Counted from the first letter of the stretch, positions 46,001 to 54,335 are shown. The stretch is DNA of 64,000 bases from Cynocephalus volans (GCF_027409185.1 NC_084462.1:21675577-21739576); one strand, 5' to 3'. Numbers and translations: made by a program. The notes: generated by a model not told the origin, from the sequence alone.

Positions 46001-47825
46001 TGTAAATAATAAACATAAAACTTTGCTATGCACTTTGAGAAACTTCTGCAAAAGCCACCTAGTTTAATTCTGACCAAGTCACTCAATATATTCAATAATA
46101 CATTTTTTCCTAAAAATATGAAATTAAAAAAAATGACATTACCAATAACTCCTCCTCTTGGTATTCAACAATTGGTTTTCCATCTTTACTTTGTTTTTCG
46201 ATTATTGGATTCCGAACAACCTACAAGGTTTGATACACTGAAATTACACAGTGATTTGATTATACATGTTTTTAATTTTGCCTTAATTTTAAAATTTTGA
46301 AAATGCTACAATACCAGAAACACAAGCTAAAACAGCCACAAGAACAAATATACCGAATAGGAATTTGATTTTCAAACTGCGACCGACTTTATTGTCATTT
46401 TACTTTGATGCAATAGCCAGAGGACTTTTCTAAATTCCTAACAGTAAAGATCACCCATAACAGTACTATACAACTTCAGAAAGATATACTGTATATGTAA
46501 ATACCATGACCATCCAGAAATTTTCTTCTGGTTCGTTGAAGAACTGTCTATTCTTCTGTGTATGTAAAGATTTTGCAGGTTTTGATGGACTAAAGGTCCT
46601 AAAAAGGTTAAAAGAATATGTTTGGAACAATTCTCCAGTGTAAGTTTTAAGAATTCACTGAGCTCTACAAAAGCGCGTTTAAAGGCATTACCTTGTGAAC
46701 TGTACAATAGCTTCACATAATCCAACATTTCTAATTTTTTCATTCTTTTCTACTTCATTTGGATGATAAAACAAAATTTTATTTTCCTCCTAAAGGATGA
46801 AGAAACGGAAGCACAACATTAATATAAATATTTCTTCATCTTAGTTGTTGAAAATGCTAAGTTTAATGTCGACGTCTGTGTCATACATGCTAATGGCAAA
46901 ACAAACAAAAACCGTTTTTAGAAAAACAGGAATTATCTTATTACTGCGCAAATACCGCTCACCAACCTGAAAAGCAATTGAGATATTCAGTAAGTCACAT
47001 TTCACGTGACGTGGCACCAGATAATTTTTATGAAAACCCTGTCTCTAGATGTCTTTCCTCGCACTGATTTGTAATATACTAACGCTGGTAAGAAATAAGT
47101 CTCCGCTCACGTGCAGAGACTACATACAGCTCCCCGCAAATTAAATCCAGCCGGTTCACAGGCATTCGGACTGACAGTCTTTAAAAGGACTGTGATTTGC
47201 CGGCAACAAAACATAGCTCCGAACATCCTTTGAGAAAGTCACCGTCTCCACTTCCTAAAAACAAAACCAACAAGCAAAACCGCCTGCAATTTATTTATTA
47301 ATGCGGAAAATAACTTTCGGAGGATCCTCCAAGCTTGCATTGTTTTAGAGCTGCCGTCCACCACCTCTTCTAGGCGGGGATTTCCAAAAACAAAGACGAG
47401 TTCAATTTTAACTTCCCAGAATTGACGCAGAGACTCAACCTGTGTGGAGTAATCAACCTGACGAACCTTTATTCAAATAGGCATCGATCCAGGACCTGAA
47501 AGAGTCCTCACCTGCGTTGTCAAAGTCCCGCCGTATTCCCCGGCCCGGTCGCACACCTGGCACAAAGCCGGCTCGGTGGGCAGAATGACAGGGGCCGCCT
47601 CCCCGACGCACCCCCGTGGCTCCCAGGCACCGTCGCCAGCCGGCCACCCTCCCGCCCCTCGGTCCCTCCTCGCCCGCCGGCTGACGCCCGCGTGCTGCCT
47701 CCTCCGCTTACTTCTCCCTCGCGCGGCCCGAAGCGCGGGTTGTAGATGAAGAAGCTCAGCAGCGCCGGTGGGAACTGCTTCTCCTGGGCCGCCCAGGTCC
47801 CGGTCCCCGCTGCCGCTGCCGCCAT
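16428..47825 (-). CDS. CCZ1: CCZ1, vacuolar fusion protein, complete 15-exon CDS
   Basis: CCZ1 forms the MON1-CCZ1 complex, the guanine-nucleotide exchange factor that loads Rab7 on late endosomes, lysosomes and autophagosomes. Exons in transcript order: 47825-47712, 46789-46692, 46598-46505, 46220-46143, 45746-45699, 45120-45037, 43839-43664, 38639-38558, 38019-37958, 37661-37550, 25546-25513, 24854-24737, 18390-18232, 17939-17812, 16483-16428. They sum to 1443 bases: 480 residues plus TGA. All junctions are GT-AG and phases agree throughout. The protein is nearly identical to human CCZ1 (482 residues as I recall it); the two-residue difference is in the Ala/Gly-rich N-terminus. The family has three longin-type domains spread over the chain. 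No frameshift or stop is seen, so the gene appears functional. Intron 10 (37549-25547) is by far the longest. Identification is by direct translation. Confidence 0.97.
16570..16618. mobile_element. palindromic mariner-type MITE (copy B, half)
   Basis: ATTAAAAGATAACATGAATC, TTTCCATGAACTTTTTGAAG, ACTCC: the right half of the palindrome seen at 11641 and 53141. The left half is missing or eroded. Lies 90 bases from CCZ1 exon 15, in intron 14. Confidence 0.5.
16992..17048 (-). mobile_element. 57-base retroposed fragment with target duplication
   Basis: A T-rich start ((TTTA)n on the + strand) and GAGAGAAGATTTATTTTATC are flanked by AAATTCCCATTTTA at 16978-16991 and 17049-17062. This looks like an extremely 5'-truncated LINE-mobilised copy in antisense. 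Confidence 0.6.
17063..17811 (-). other. rest of CCZ1 intron 14
   Basis: 17200-17410 is GC-richer and unassigned; its overlapping short ORFs on both strands show no recognisable product. Otherwise AT-rich sequence. Confidence 0.4.
17812..17939 (-). CDS. CCZ1: CCZ1 exon 14
   Basis: Residues 420-463: VDEDEEIIVKAMSDYWVVGK, KSDQRELYVILNQKNANLIE, VN. Acceptor CTTACAG, donor GTAAGT. Part of the C-terminal longin fold. Confidence 0.96.
18232..18390 (-). CDS. CCZ1: CCZ1 exon 13
   Basis: Residues 367-420: SEKEPQFKFIYFNHMNLAEK, STIHMRKTPSVSLTSVHPDL, MKILGDINSDFTR. Acceptor TTACAG, donor GTAATT. One conservative change (V to I) from human as recalled. Confidence 0.96.
18778..19015. mobile_element. hAT (Charlie-type) DNA transposon
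   Basis: GGGGTCAGTAAACTATGGTCC...GTTTTATTGGATCATTGCCA...GTCTATGGCTGCTTTCACAC...TTGCTGGCCCCTGA: the classic mammalian hAT MITE with a GGGGTC.../...GACCCC inverted terminus. Family name not certain. Confidence 0.65.
19016..21539 (-). other. CCZ1 intron 12, unassigned
   Basis: 19240-19525 is GC-rich and ends in CCGACCTCCGGATAAGTGG, which suggests another DNA-transposon fossil. A degraded CYN SINE is at 19945. The rest is plain AT-rich intron. Confidence 0.35.
19945..20035 (+). mobile_element. CYN-type SINE, degraded
   Basis: CGCTGATAACTAACACGAAG, TTTAGATCCCCATACTGGCC, AGTGGCC, then (A)nG tail. 5' part missing. Confidence 0.6.
21540..22270 (+). mobile_element. old L1 (ORF2 fragment)
   Basis: Diverged ORF2 sequence: AAAACCGCAAAAGTACCAGAG...TTCTAGGGATTTATTCTCAG...ACCATGAAGCCATTAAAAAC. 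The 156-residue antisense ORF 22042-21572 is an artefact of this repeat. Confidence 0.65.
23698..23798 (+). mobile_element. CYN-type SINE, intact tRNA-Ile monomer
   Basis: Full tRNA-like head: GGTAGCTTAGTTGGTTAGAA, CATGGTGCTGATGATACC, AAGGTCCAGGGTTTGATCCC, TGTACCAGCCAGCTGCC, A-rich tail. Target duplication AAAAAAGAAAATCTGG at 23682-23697 and 23795-23810. Confidence 0.9.
24165..24300 (-). mobile_element. MIR SINE, degraded
   Basis: GAGAAAAGAGAGGCAGAAAG, AGGTTCAACAACTCTTCAGA, then GCTCAGCCTAGAGCCTTCAA. Weak match. Confidence 0.4.
24737..24854 (-). CDS. CCZ1: CCZ1 exon 12
   Basis: Residues 328-367: ASIQLTLDFCRRLDSIVGPQ, LTVLASDICEQFNINKRISG. Acceptor TTGTTAG; donor GTTTGT is weaker than the others in the gene. 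The first residues (SIQLTL) differ from human SVHPTL, the most divergent spot apart from the N-terminus. This is the start of the third longin region. Confidence 0.94.
25165..25345 (-). mobile_element. MIR SINE
   Basis: Antisense MIR: GCACTCATGGGCCAAGTGCT...TTCATTTAATCCTCAAAACC...GAGATAGGTACTACTG...GAGGCACAGAAAGG. Ends 170 bases from the CCZ1 exon 11 micro-exon. Confidence 0.75.
25513..25546 (-). CDS. CCZ1: CCZ1 exon 11 (34-base micro-exon)
   Basis: Residues 317-328: AMSAAVCFMID plus the first base of the next codon. Acceptor CCCCAG, donor GTAGGT. The peptide and phase match the human protein. It sits alone between two large introns. Confidence 0.93.
27150..28345 (+). mobile_element. L1 ORF2 fragment, split by a Tigger element
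   Basis: ORF2 reading continues from ...AAGGAGTATAAGGCTATA (27628) to TATAAAGCTATGAAAAACTG (27991): tokens such as AACAAATTCCTAGAAAGACA and CAAGCCAATATCCCTTTTAG. Broken by stops. Confidence 0.7.
27629..27990. mobile_element. Tigger DNA transposon (MER44-like)
   Basis: ATATGCTCCTCCACTTACAA at one end and TTGTACGTTGGGGACTGTCT at the other, TA target on both sides. The interior carries AACCTACCTTAAACGGGCTC and GTTGAATATCTCATGTAATT, as in MER44. Confidence 0.75.
28346..28850 (+). mobile_element. old LTR-like dispersed repeat
   Basis: ACATCAAGGCTCTGGTGAGC, GAACTCTGCCCCAAGCACC, CCTTCTAGTGAAATACTGAACC and GTGGTCTTGGGGACCCCC are phrases of an ERVL/MaLR-era LTR, followed by an L1-type tail near 28800-28870. 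Family not named. Confidence 0.45.
29990..30170 (+). mobile_element. L1 3' end
   Basis: GGGATGGTGAAAAAGTTTTGGAAATAG, GGTTAAAATGGCAAATCTTT and a terminal A-rich stretch: the typical old-L1 3'UTR. Confidence 0.65.
30361..30509 (+). mobile_element. CYN-type SINE, hairpin subfamily
   Basis: GGCCCGAGCCCGTGGTGCAC, the GGGAGTGCAGCGACGCTCCC hairpin, GGGTTTGGATC, GGAATGGCCGGTGCACTCAC and poly(A). Target duplication A(A)GAATGAGAGAACCG at 30345-30360 and 30510-30525; one of the cleanest copies. Confidence 0.92.
30885..31252 (-). mobile_element. young 5'-truncated L1, antisense
   Basis: Starts with poly(T), then AATTTTATTTTGTCAATATAC, a (GT)n run, and antisense ORF2 (AAGTGAGAACATGTGG, TAGTATTCCATTG). 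Target duplication CTGGAAAGCCTTCTT at 30870-30884 and 31253-31267. Confidence 0.85.
31056..31088. repeat. (GT)n microsatellite
   Basis: About 16 GT units, inside the antisense L1. Confidence 0.9.
31600..32344 (+). mobile_element. MaLR internal region (MST/THE1-int type)
   Basis: CAGGCCTTGGAGGCCCAACA, AGAGGATGCCAGACATGGAG, AAGATCTAATGTCTGCCCTG, TTTTGGAATGGGAATATGTA: the characteristic gag-like but non-coding MaLR interior. Confidence 0.7.
32345..32727 (+). mobile_element. MaLR (MST-type) LTR
   Basis: Begins TATGGTTTGGATGTCTGTC, has TTGGATCATGAGGGCTATGC, TAAATTACCCAGTTTCAGGT and ends ...AACAGACCAAGACAG. It is the 3' LTR of the internal region to its left. Confidence 0.75.
32984..33624 (+). 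repeat. 5' LTR of the 4-kb retroelement
   Basis: 641 bases, TG...CA boundaries. U3-like purine-rich part; CCTCTTTAAAAACCCCTCAG is a TATA-like region, followed by GTAAATCTGAGTC. Aligns along its length with 36273-36964. Confidence 0.85.
33619..33699 (+). repeat. tandem duplication at the leader of the retroelement
   Basis: Two similar units, GGTGTCAAATTTTGGGAAG... and TGGTATCAAATTTTTGCAAG..., each ending CAGCCAGAAGCTGAGTA or AAGCCAGGAGCTGAGTA. They straddle the LTR/primer-binding-site junction. Confidence 0.6.
35534..35702 (+). mobile_element. CYN-type SINE, dimer-like, nested in the LTR element
   Basis: CACTTGGGAGAGTGCCGCGC, GCCGCGGGTTCGGATCC, a short second unit GACAACACCAAGCAGAGGG..., tail (A)n(AAAT)n. 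Target duplication AAAATAGCATGTCCC at 35519-35533 and 35703-35717. Confidence 0.9.
36273..36964 (+). repeat. 3' LTR of the 4-kb retroelement
   Basis: 692 bases; starts AGTTGGAGTGAGC (first base mutated) and ends GTAACA. It is longer than the 5' LTR mainly because a segment of about 50 bases (TCTGGCCATTCTC...GGTTTACCGGAGAGA) is tandemly duplicated around 36744-36835, and because of a poly(T) run at 36349-36370. Confidence 0.85.
37550..37661 (-). CDS. CCZ1: CCZ1 exon 10
   Basis: Residues 279-316: RFLTGPLNLNDPEAKCRFPK, then IFVNTDDTYEELHLIVYK. Human has D where this has E in NDPEAK. Acceptor CTTTTAAG, donor GTAACA. It is followed by the 12-kb intron 10. Confidence 0.95.
37958..38019 (-). CDS. 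CCZ1: CCZ1 exon 9
   Basis: Residues 259-279: LAGRDSPIRAEMPGNLQHYG, then R (split codon). Acceptor TTTGCAG, donor GTAGGA. Sequence as in human. Confidence 0.95.
38102..38275. mobile_element. Tigger-type DNA transposon (MER2-like), partial
   Basis: CAGGTTGAGTATCCCTTATC at 38102, TGGGACCAGAACTG, then AATCCAAAATGCTCCAATGA. Same family as 4784-5033; the far terminus is eroded. Lies 80 bases upstream of exon 9 in intron 8. Confidence 0.65.
38558..38639 (-). CDS. CCZ1: CCZ1 exon 8
   Basis: Residues 231-258: SGLEQDDMRILYKYLTTSLF, then PRHIEPE. Acceptor GTTTCAG, donor GTATGA. Confidence 0.95.
39885..40185. mobile_element. hAT-like DNA transposon fossil
   Basis: CTACTAGGCACATTTGGCTA, TTCAGCACTTGAAATGTGG, CTAATTAATGTGGCTACTAGAAAATTT, CAGTGCTGTTCTAGA: inverted-terminal phrases of a common mammalian hAT MITE. 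Confidence 0.5.
40332..40869 (+). mobile_element. internally deleted L1-derived element with target duplication
   Basis: The target duplication AATGTTAAAAGAG (40319-40331 and 40870-40882) bounds a 538-base unit. Its 5' 240 bases are GC-rich (GGGGCCGACCCCTCCTCCCG, perhaps an L1 5'UTR). Then about 90 bases resemble the end of the L1 ORF2 endonuclease region (ATGTTAATACTGGGGGGCCT, CTCTCAACACTGGACAGATC). Then comes a G-rich L1-type 3'UTR (GGTGGGAGGGGGAAGGG) and poly(A). The order is right for L1 but several kb are missing. Confidence 0.65.
41943..41990 (-). mobile_element. MIR SINE fragment
   Basis: AACATTTACTGAGCACCTAC, CATGTGTCAGG: antisense 3' end of a MIR. Confidence 0.55.
43664..43839 (-). 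CDS. CCZ1: CCZ1 exon 7
   Basis: Residues 173-231: YLQTLHLQSCDLLDIFGGIS, FFPLDKMTYLKIQSFINRME, ESLNIVKYTAFLYNDQLIW (W codon split TG/G). It is the longest coding exon (176 bases). Acceptor CCTACAG, donor GTAGGT. The start of the second longin region falls here. Confidence 0.96.
43840..45036 (-). other. CCZ1 intron 6
   Basis: No identifiable element. 44600-44960 has open frames on both strands without recognisable similarity. Confidence 0.4.
45037..45120 (-). CDS. CCZ1: CCZ1 exon 6
   Basis: Residues 145-172: LFNGTFLKAMEDGGVKLLKE, then RLEKFFHR. Acceptor ATTAG, donor GTAAGT. In-phase exon (0-0). Confidence 0.95.
45699..45746 (-). CDS. CCZ1: CCZ1 exon 5
   Basis: Residues 129-144: DKVYSSVLQQCYSMYK. 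At 48 bases it is too short for an ORF scan. Acceptor TTTACAG, donor GTAAGC. One change from human as recalled (R to Q). Confidence 0.94.
46143..46220 (-). CDS. CCZ1: CCZ1 exon 4
   Basis: Residues 103-128: VVRNPIIEKQSKDGKPIVEY, then QEEELL. Human has VI where this has IV. Acceptor TTGTAG, donor GTAATG. Confidence 0.94.
46505..46598 (-). CDS. CCZ1: CCZ1 exon 3
   Basis: Residues 71-102: TFSPSKPAKSLHTQKNRQFF, then NEPEENFWMVM. Acceptor TTTTTAG, donor GTATTT. The exon ends on a codon boundary. Confidence 0.95.
46692..46789 (-). CDS. CCZ1: CCZ1 exon 2
   Basis: Residues 39-71 (last codon split AG/G): EENKILFYHPNEVEKNEKIR, then NVGLCEAIVQFTR. Acceptor TTTAG, donor GTAATG. The EENKILFYHP motif belongs to the first longin fold. 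Confidence 0.95.
46793..47499 (-). other. CCZ1 intron 1, distal part
   Basis: No repeat or exon recognised; GC content rises toward the promoter-side CpG region. Confidence 0.4.
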
Positions 47826-48060
47826 CCCGGCCCGGCCCCCGCCTCGGGAGCCTCCCTCGGCCAGCCCAGAGACAGCAGGCGTGATGGAACCGCACTTCCG
47901 CCTCGCTCGCCGCCGCCCCGGAAGCGGTCGCCACCGCCCCGGAAAAAGAACCCGTAGCGCAGCGTCCTCTTGTGGCCCGCCGGGTGGTCTCGTTCCGGAA
48001 GGTTTCTTGGGCAGTGAAGTTTCTTTTTTGTTGTTGACTCCCGGATTTCTGTCGTGACTA
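47500..48060 (-). promoter_or_regulatory. CCZ1: CpG-rich CCZ1 promoter and first-exon region
   Basis: The only strongly GC- and CpG-dense stretch in the window; it contains CCZ1 exon 1 and the sequence just upstream. ETS/NRF-2-type motifs (CCGGAAG or its complement) occur near 47895, 47918 and 47995. No TATA box is seen. This is the layout of a housekeeping promoter. Whether it also fires to the right is unknown. Confidence 0.75.
47712..47825 (-). CDS. CCZ1: CCZ1 exon 1 (start codon)
   Basis: Residues 1-38. ATG at 47825-47823 sits in a good context (G at -3 and +4) and is followed by an Ala/Gly run, WAAQEKQFPPALLSFFIYNP and RFGPREGE, the start of the first longin domain. Donor GTAAG from 47711. 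The Ala/Gly run is two residues shorter than in human. Confidence 0.95.
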
Positions 48061-48394
48061 AGGGCGCGGGCTGGGAGTTTTAAAAAAAATGAAACGGGCA
48101 CAGGTTTTGGTAGAAGGGAGTGTGAAGGCGCAAATGAAGCCGCTCTTTGGAAAGAAACCCATTTAGGGGCGGACGTGTGTTCAGCTGGGCGACTGCCCCA
48201 TTTGCATCCTCTACAGATTCCCTGTTCCGGAGACCCAGGTGGCCGCTGGGTCAACCACACCGCTTGGCCGAACTCAAGAAGACCTAGAGTTTAGGTTGCC
48301 TCGTCTGTCACAGATTAAGTTTAGAAACAGGACCATCTCCCTTATCCAATCTGGCAGAATGGACCTTCGTGTTTGGGGAGGCGATGCGTGGGAA

Positions 48395-48610
48395 TTTGGA
48401 TATGAGACAGATCTGGGTACGTATCCCGAGTTCTGCCATTCACTAAGCGTGAGACCTTGGACCGATCCCCTAGCCTCTCTCCGGTCTCTGTCGCTTATTT
48501 ATAAAATGACTAATAGTAAATTCTTGCCTAGTGGGAATTTCACTTTAAAAATTAAACGGGACGATGAGTGTACGTCAAGTGCCTGGCACTTAATCATTAT
48601 TCAACAAATG
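48395..48610 (+). mobile_element. MIR SINE
   Basis: TGGGTACGTATCCCGAGTTC, TGCCATTCACTAAGCGTGAGACCTTGG with a later CTGTCGCTTATTTATAAAATG and AAGTGCCTGGCACTTAATC. The overlapping 131-residue ORF is chance. Confidence 0.75.
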
Positions 48611-49004
48611 ACTGCTACCATTCCTTGCTCTTGACTTTCCCAACTAGCTTTCTCTAGTGCATGAAATTCTTTCATTAGAAATACATGTTTTGGCAATAAA
48701 GCAGTAACTTTCAAAAAAATTTAAGGTAATAGAACTCCCTCCACTCCCACACACATCTTTCGTTTCCCAGAAAGTCTTATGGGGACTTCTAATATATAAA
48801 ATAGACACAGAGCTACAATGGTTGAGTGAGGGCCCCCGTGGTAGATTGAGGCCTAAGAGTACCTTCTTCTGGCCTTTTCCAGGAGTTACCCAAAAAAAAC
48901 TCAGACACAAAACCCTGGGTCTCCGGGGAACATAGTTTGAAAACTCAGGGTTAAAGATTTCTTCTCTGTCTCAGAGCAAATGCGTCTGGAAAAGTAAAGG
49001 AAGA

Positions 49005-49215
49005 TCCCTGTACTTAGGTTGGGAAACCTGCATTTGAGTTCTGGTTTTGCCATTTATCAGTTGTATGCCCTTTCACCAGTCACTCGACTTCATTTAACCT
49101 CAATTTCCTCCTCTATAAAAATGAGATAACTGCCTTACAGTGTTATTGCAAATATTACATTAGATGATGAAAACGAGAGCCCTTTGTGAAGTACAAAGTA
49201 TTATATAAATGTGTG
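49005..49215 (+). mobile_element. MIR SINE
   Basis: CTGCATTTGAGTTCTGGTTT, TGCCATTTATCAGTTGTATG, CTCAATTTCCTCCTCTATAA, GCAAATATTACATTAGATG. Confidence 0.8.
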
Positions 49216-52200
49216 GGATTAACATTTTCAAGAATTCGTTATGATTTTTCCAAGGATGCCTCTATTTCCCTGTATGCTTTGCTTCTTCCTGTTCCCCATA
49301 CAATTCGTTGCATTAATCGTTACAGAGAGAGATGATACAAAAACAAAACAAAACAGCCAGAAATCAGAGAAAATGCTTCCAAGTTTCCAAAGCCAAGGAA
49401 GCAAGATAGCTTAGACATTGATTCATCCTCCTCTCCCAGCACAGTCCTAGGGTGTGCATGGGTACGAGGTGGGAGAGTAGTGATGATAGATACCCGGGTA
49501 GGTTTAGAGATCTGAGTAGAGAGGATGTGTGTCTTGCTTCCGTGTGGAACTGAGGGAGGTGGCAAGTCTTGTTGAGTTCCCCTCTGTGTCAGGCATAATG
49601 CAGCAATAGTAGAGTAGCCATGGCCACAGGTGTCTAGGCAGTAAGCCCCTACTTGGTGCAGGAAACAGGCAAATGTTTTACTTGTGCATAGCAGTAATTC
49701 AGAGAAATCCAGGCCTGAGAGGCCTCAAGGTCAGGACGAAAAGGAGGTAGCTGTGGCTACTCAAGACCACTAGACTAGAAAGGAATGAGGATGACTCAGT
49801 GGTCACTATGGACTGAGCATACTCCTTTCTCATCCAGGACCTTGGTACTCCAGCTTCCTACTCCCAACCTATGGAAAGAAGGGAGAAAAGAAGACCAAAT
49901 TTCTTGACCCAATCCTGAATTACTATTCTGACATCCAGCACAATGGAGATTCAAATAAAGGTCAGTGAAGAAATAAAAGATTTTTTGCACACAGAATTTG
50001 TGAACTCAAAATTCCAAGGGAATGAGTTGTAGGACAGGCCCATTTTTGTGATGGAAAGGCAGCACAATTCCAAGTAGAAAGTCACAGTTCCAGGGTGAGT
50101 GGTTCTGGACAAGTTGTCACATACTGTATGTCTGTCTCCTCCCTAGCAAGAAAAGTGAGTTTCCCAATGGTAGGACTCTGTCAGAGTCATCTTTTTCCCA
50201 TTGTTTAACACAGTGCCTGCCTCAATGAATGAATGAATTAAGGAGGTGGGGAACAGGGAGGGTGGAGAAATGGTCATCAGAGATGGGCTTTTCTTCTTCA
50301 AAGTTCTGGCTGCCACACGTCATGCAGACAGAGCTCAGGCCACACAGGCTTATCTGACATTCTAGTGAGTTCTCACTGAACTCCAAGAGGAAGCTGCTGG
50401 GCAGAGGTTTGGATGCAATATACACCTCTAAGACCATCTAAACAAAGGGCCACTTTATCCCACTTTGCTGGCAGAAATAACAGACCAGTGAGTCAAGTAA
50501 CCGTTCTTCTCTGTTGATTTGGAGTCCAGAGACTGTGTCATTCAGTGGTGACCTTCATCATGAGGGTACATCTCCTGCAGTTAAAATTGTCCTCGATCTC
50601 CATCTCCTCCTATAATCACCTGTAAAGGATCTTTAAAAATGTGTGATTCTTTTTATTCAAAAATGGAAGCAGTTCTATTAAGATTCAATTGGAGAAGCAG
50701 AACCACTAGAAAAAATATACTTATATATAAATGATGTAATTTTTAGATGTTAATTACAGATAGTATGCAATTATGTAATCATATATGTAAAAAATTACAT
50801 GTGTTATGCACTTGTGAGAGCTGGTGAAACAGCCTCTGGAGGGCTGCTGCCTTCATATCGCATGCTGAAACCTGACGTTCTCAGAGCAAGAAGTTGGGAA
50901 GGGGAGATGGATGTAAAGTTGGGGAGAGTGAGGACAAACTGGAACTAATGACAGACTGGAACCCGTGTCAGTCTCTCACTGCTTTCAACTCTGATGATGA
51001 GGGGGTCCTCCAGGAAAATTTGGTGTCCTTTGTCACAGAGAGCAACACATACCTGGAGCTGAGAAGCTAAAGGAGCATCCCACACCAAGGAGGTGGGGCA
51101 GTGAATGCGGCCACCAGCGCTGACCTCCCAAGTGGAAAATACTATGGCTGCTGCTTCAGGCCATTCGCCCAGTCTCAGGCAATATATCTCGTGGCCTACC
51201 CTAACTGGATACCTACAGCCTAAGCAAGTTGACACGTGACAAATTCACTACACAAGTAATGCCAAGATTTGATAAAGTGAGTTGGTACGTTCACAAGTGT
51301 TTATGCTGCTCTGTATTCTCATCTGTATGTGTGAAATACTTCATGATTTAAAAATAATTCACGGTGTAAATCCATTTACTTCATTGTAGAAACCCCAAGG
51401 AAAAAAATATCAGAATCGACGCGCCTACCAAAAAAGTTGACTTTTTGAAACCAGTGAAAACATTATGTAAATGAATAGTCTTTCCAGTGAATAAATTAAC
51501 AGACCAGGTGGAAACTATCCTGGTGATTCCAATTTCATCTGTCTTCTTAAGTGTTTGCAAAGTAATACCATACCTTAACATTAGCAGAAGAGATATAAGA
51601 TAGGTTTTTGCTTGAAATTGGATTCCTGAGTACTCATTACATAAAATTAAACCGCAGTCGTTACACAGAATTAACTATGTAGCTTGTAAACCTGAACAAA
51701 TAGACAAGTACTGTATCTCCCATCTATATTGCTTTGCTACACTTCGCTTTTGAGCTTGAAAGAACTACTTTGAAAACCTATGTATTTTTAAAATCCTATC
51801 AATATTTCATAATGTGCAGGTGCTGAAGCAAAAGATTAAATAATGTTTGAAGTATTTTAGTAATTCTTATTAGTCTCAACATTTAAGCACAACCACAAAG
51901 CTAGCTTTGAGATCACATTGCACTGAATTATGAACTACTCTACCAAACTATAAGCCAAAATTGTAATAAAAATAAACTAAATCAAAGCCACTGTTGCAGT
52001 CCTATTTTATAAGCAATTAGGAAAAATAAAAGGACCTTGGTTTTTCAGCTCTGCAACCTGTGTTGCAATCTAAGCCTTCATTTTAAAGTCAAAATATATC
52101 ATTCCGGTGCTGAGAACATGCCGTCTTGAGGTAGGTCAGCAGTCATCTGCAAATTAGGTAAAAATAGAGAAGGCAGACACAAAAATAAAGTTGTTTATAT

Positions 52201-53140
52201 GCTTATTAATCCTTTGCTGTATTGTTATGATTTTCTTTAAAGTTTTTCTAGTTTTGATTTGATTTCTGGGTATATTTAAAAATTTTTTCTCAGTATGTAA
52301 AAATACAAATGAGTCCAAAAAATAGGGAGAGAATTCAGGAACAGAACGGTATTCAGGGCTTTCATTAAATTTGAGAGTGAGACACATCCTTGGCATGAAA
52401 GTTTTTTAAAATCAGAATTTATACCTACTTTGGCTTAGTGACAATAATTAGGTAAAGTATACATCTCTGTTCTTCACTTTCTCTAGTTATACTCTGCTCC
52501 ACTTTTTTAAAAGGTTCTAGTCTTATCTAATTGTTCTGTAATCTTCCCAGCTGGAGATAACTACTGTTAACATTTTGCTGTATATCTTTTCAATCTTTTT
52601 TTCTGAATAGGATCCATTTTAAAATGAATTGCTTTGTTTGAAATTTATATAAAGACTAAACTCAGGTTAATTTTTGAAAACTTTTTTGTTTTCAAATTAT
52701 ACTTACCATCAAAATTTGGAAATGCTAATACTTTTACAAAATTTAAACTTAGAGTGTATTAACAAATATGCTTGAATCCCCAAAGAATTGTTACCTGCAT
52801 TTGGGAGTAGAATGAATCCCCCAAGAACACACCCAAAATCCAAACAACATAATTAAAAATTGGTATGAGTAAAGATAAGATTATTGTGTTTTATTTAAGC
52901 ATACCATCTCTTACTTTTTGGGTGTTAAATATAGACATGGCTCGTTTTGATTGCTACTTATTGTCTATTGACAGAGACCCTGAAATTAATTTCCTAATGC
53001 AAGGTTGGAAGAATGAAAAAGTAATGTATTTGAAATGAACAAAACCAATTTGTCCATTGGAACTGTAGAACGAACAAAATTCATGAATAACTGACCATAA
53101 TTCCACCTATGGAAAATCTGTGGCTACTTATCCCTTATAT

Positions 53141-53221
53141 GATGGGTCTTTGAAAAGTTCATGGGAAGATTCATATTATCTTTTAATTCCATTTTTCCAT
53201 GAACTCTTTGAAGTACTCTCA
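53141..53221. mobile_element. palindromic mariner-type MITE (copy C)
   Basis: GATGGGTCTTTGAAAAGTTC, ATGGGAAGATTC at the left and its inverse TCCATGAACTCTTTGAAGTA, CTCTC at the right, with a TATTATCTTTTAATTCC core. About 81 bases. Confidence 0.6.
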
Positions 53222-54335
53222 TACATCTAAGCATTTTTCTCAAGAACACCAGTTAGAACATTAGTAAGACTCAATGACACATGTCCCCTGGGCTCTCCAT
53301 ATAATGCCTCCAGTCATTATTCCTATTTACATCGTTTCCTGATCAACAGAAAAGAAATCAGAGAGATCCACTATCTCCACTTAGATTAGGGTGAGGTTGT
53401 CTTTGCTGCTGCAATGAGTGATGGAGCGCCTGGTCAATTCAAAGCTCACAACTGTTATTTTAAAAACATCACAAGCCACATTGTTTCTCTGAGGCTCACA
53501 TAGGGGCCAGAAGCCCCACAGAACAAGTGCTACGGAGTCACTTTGATTTAGAGTGTCCCTCTTTAGAACTGTCGTTGGGATAACCCTTAGCTGGGGAGGG
53601 CTAATGAGTGAAATGAAAACAAAGGATCAGAATACCAGTGGATGGTGTGGCGGTGAAGGCAGAATGAGGATTGTTTTAAGAATCAAGGATCTTAGGTCAT
53701 TGGTATGAATGGGCAAGGAAGGTTCTCTTCCTGTCTACATCTTGAGGAATTCACAAATGCATCTGGGAGGCATTTTCACACACCTAGGGAAGCTGGTAGT
53801 GGAGAGGAACTAGCCTGATTCCTGCCAGAAAGGTAGAAAACGGGAGTGCAGGTGTGTGCGGGGACAGGGGACAAGAGGGACTGCTGTGAAATTAGACAGT
53901 TTTATTCTTTGACTCTCCTCAAAGAGTTCTTCATTTTAAAGCTGTATCTCCCAATTTTGATTCATTTGAAAACTACCTTTATGGGTTTTGTCAATCTAGA
54001 TACCATATCTAACATTACTTGATATTCGTCAAATTGATACACTTTCAAAAATCCTGATACCCCTTTAGTCTTGTTCTAAGCAGTCATACTGAAATCACAT
54101 TTGTGCTAGTTTTTTTTTTTTTCTAATGCACATTAAAATAAAGACATGGCTATTAAAATTTAAAATGTTGATCCATATCCCCCGTAAAGTTATCTTGAGG
54201 CCCCCTTCTAATATGTGTCCTACACTTTGAAAAACTGCTTTTAACATGACCCTTCAAAAACCAGAGACTCAAAAGTCGCTCCGCTGTTTTGTGTGATGGA
54301 AGCAAGCTGGTAGAGCCCCAGGACATGGTGAGCTT

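Noticed and set aside
47520-48260. 246-residue ORF on the - strand
   Set aside because: It overlaps CCZ1 exon 1 and the CpG-rich promoter in another frame. GC-rich DNA lacks stop codons by composition, and the product is low-complexity Arg/Gly/Pro.
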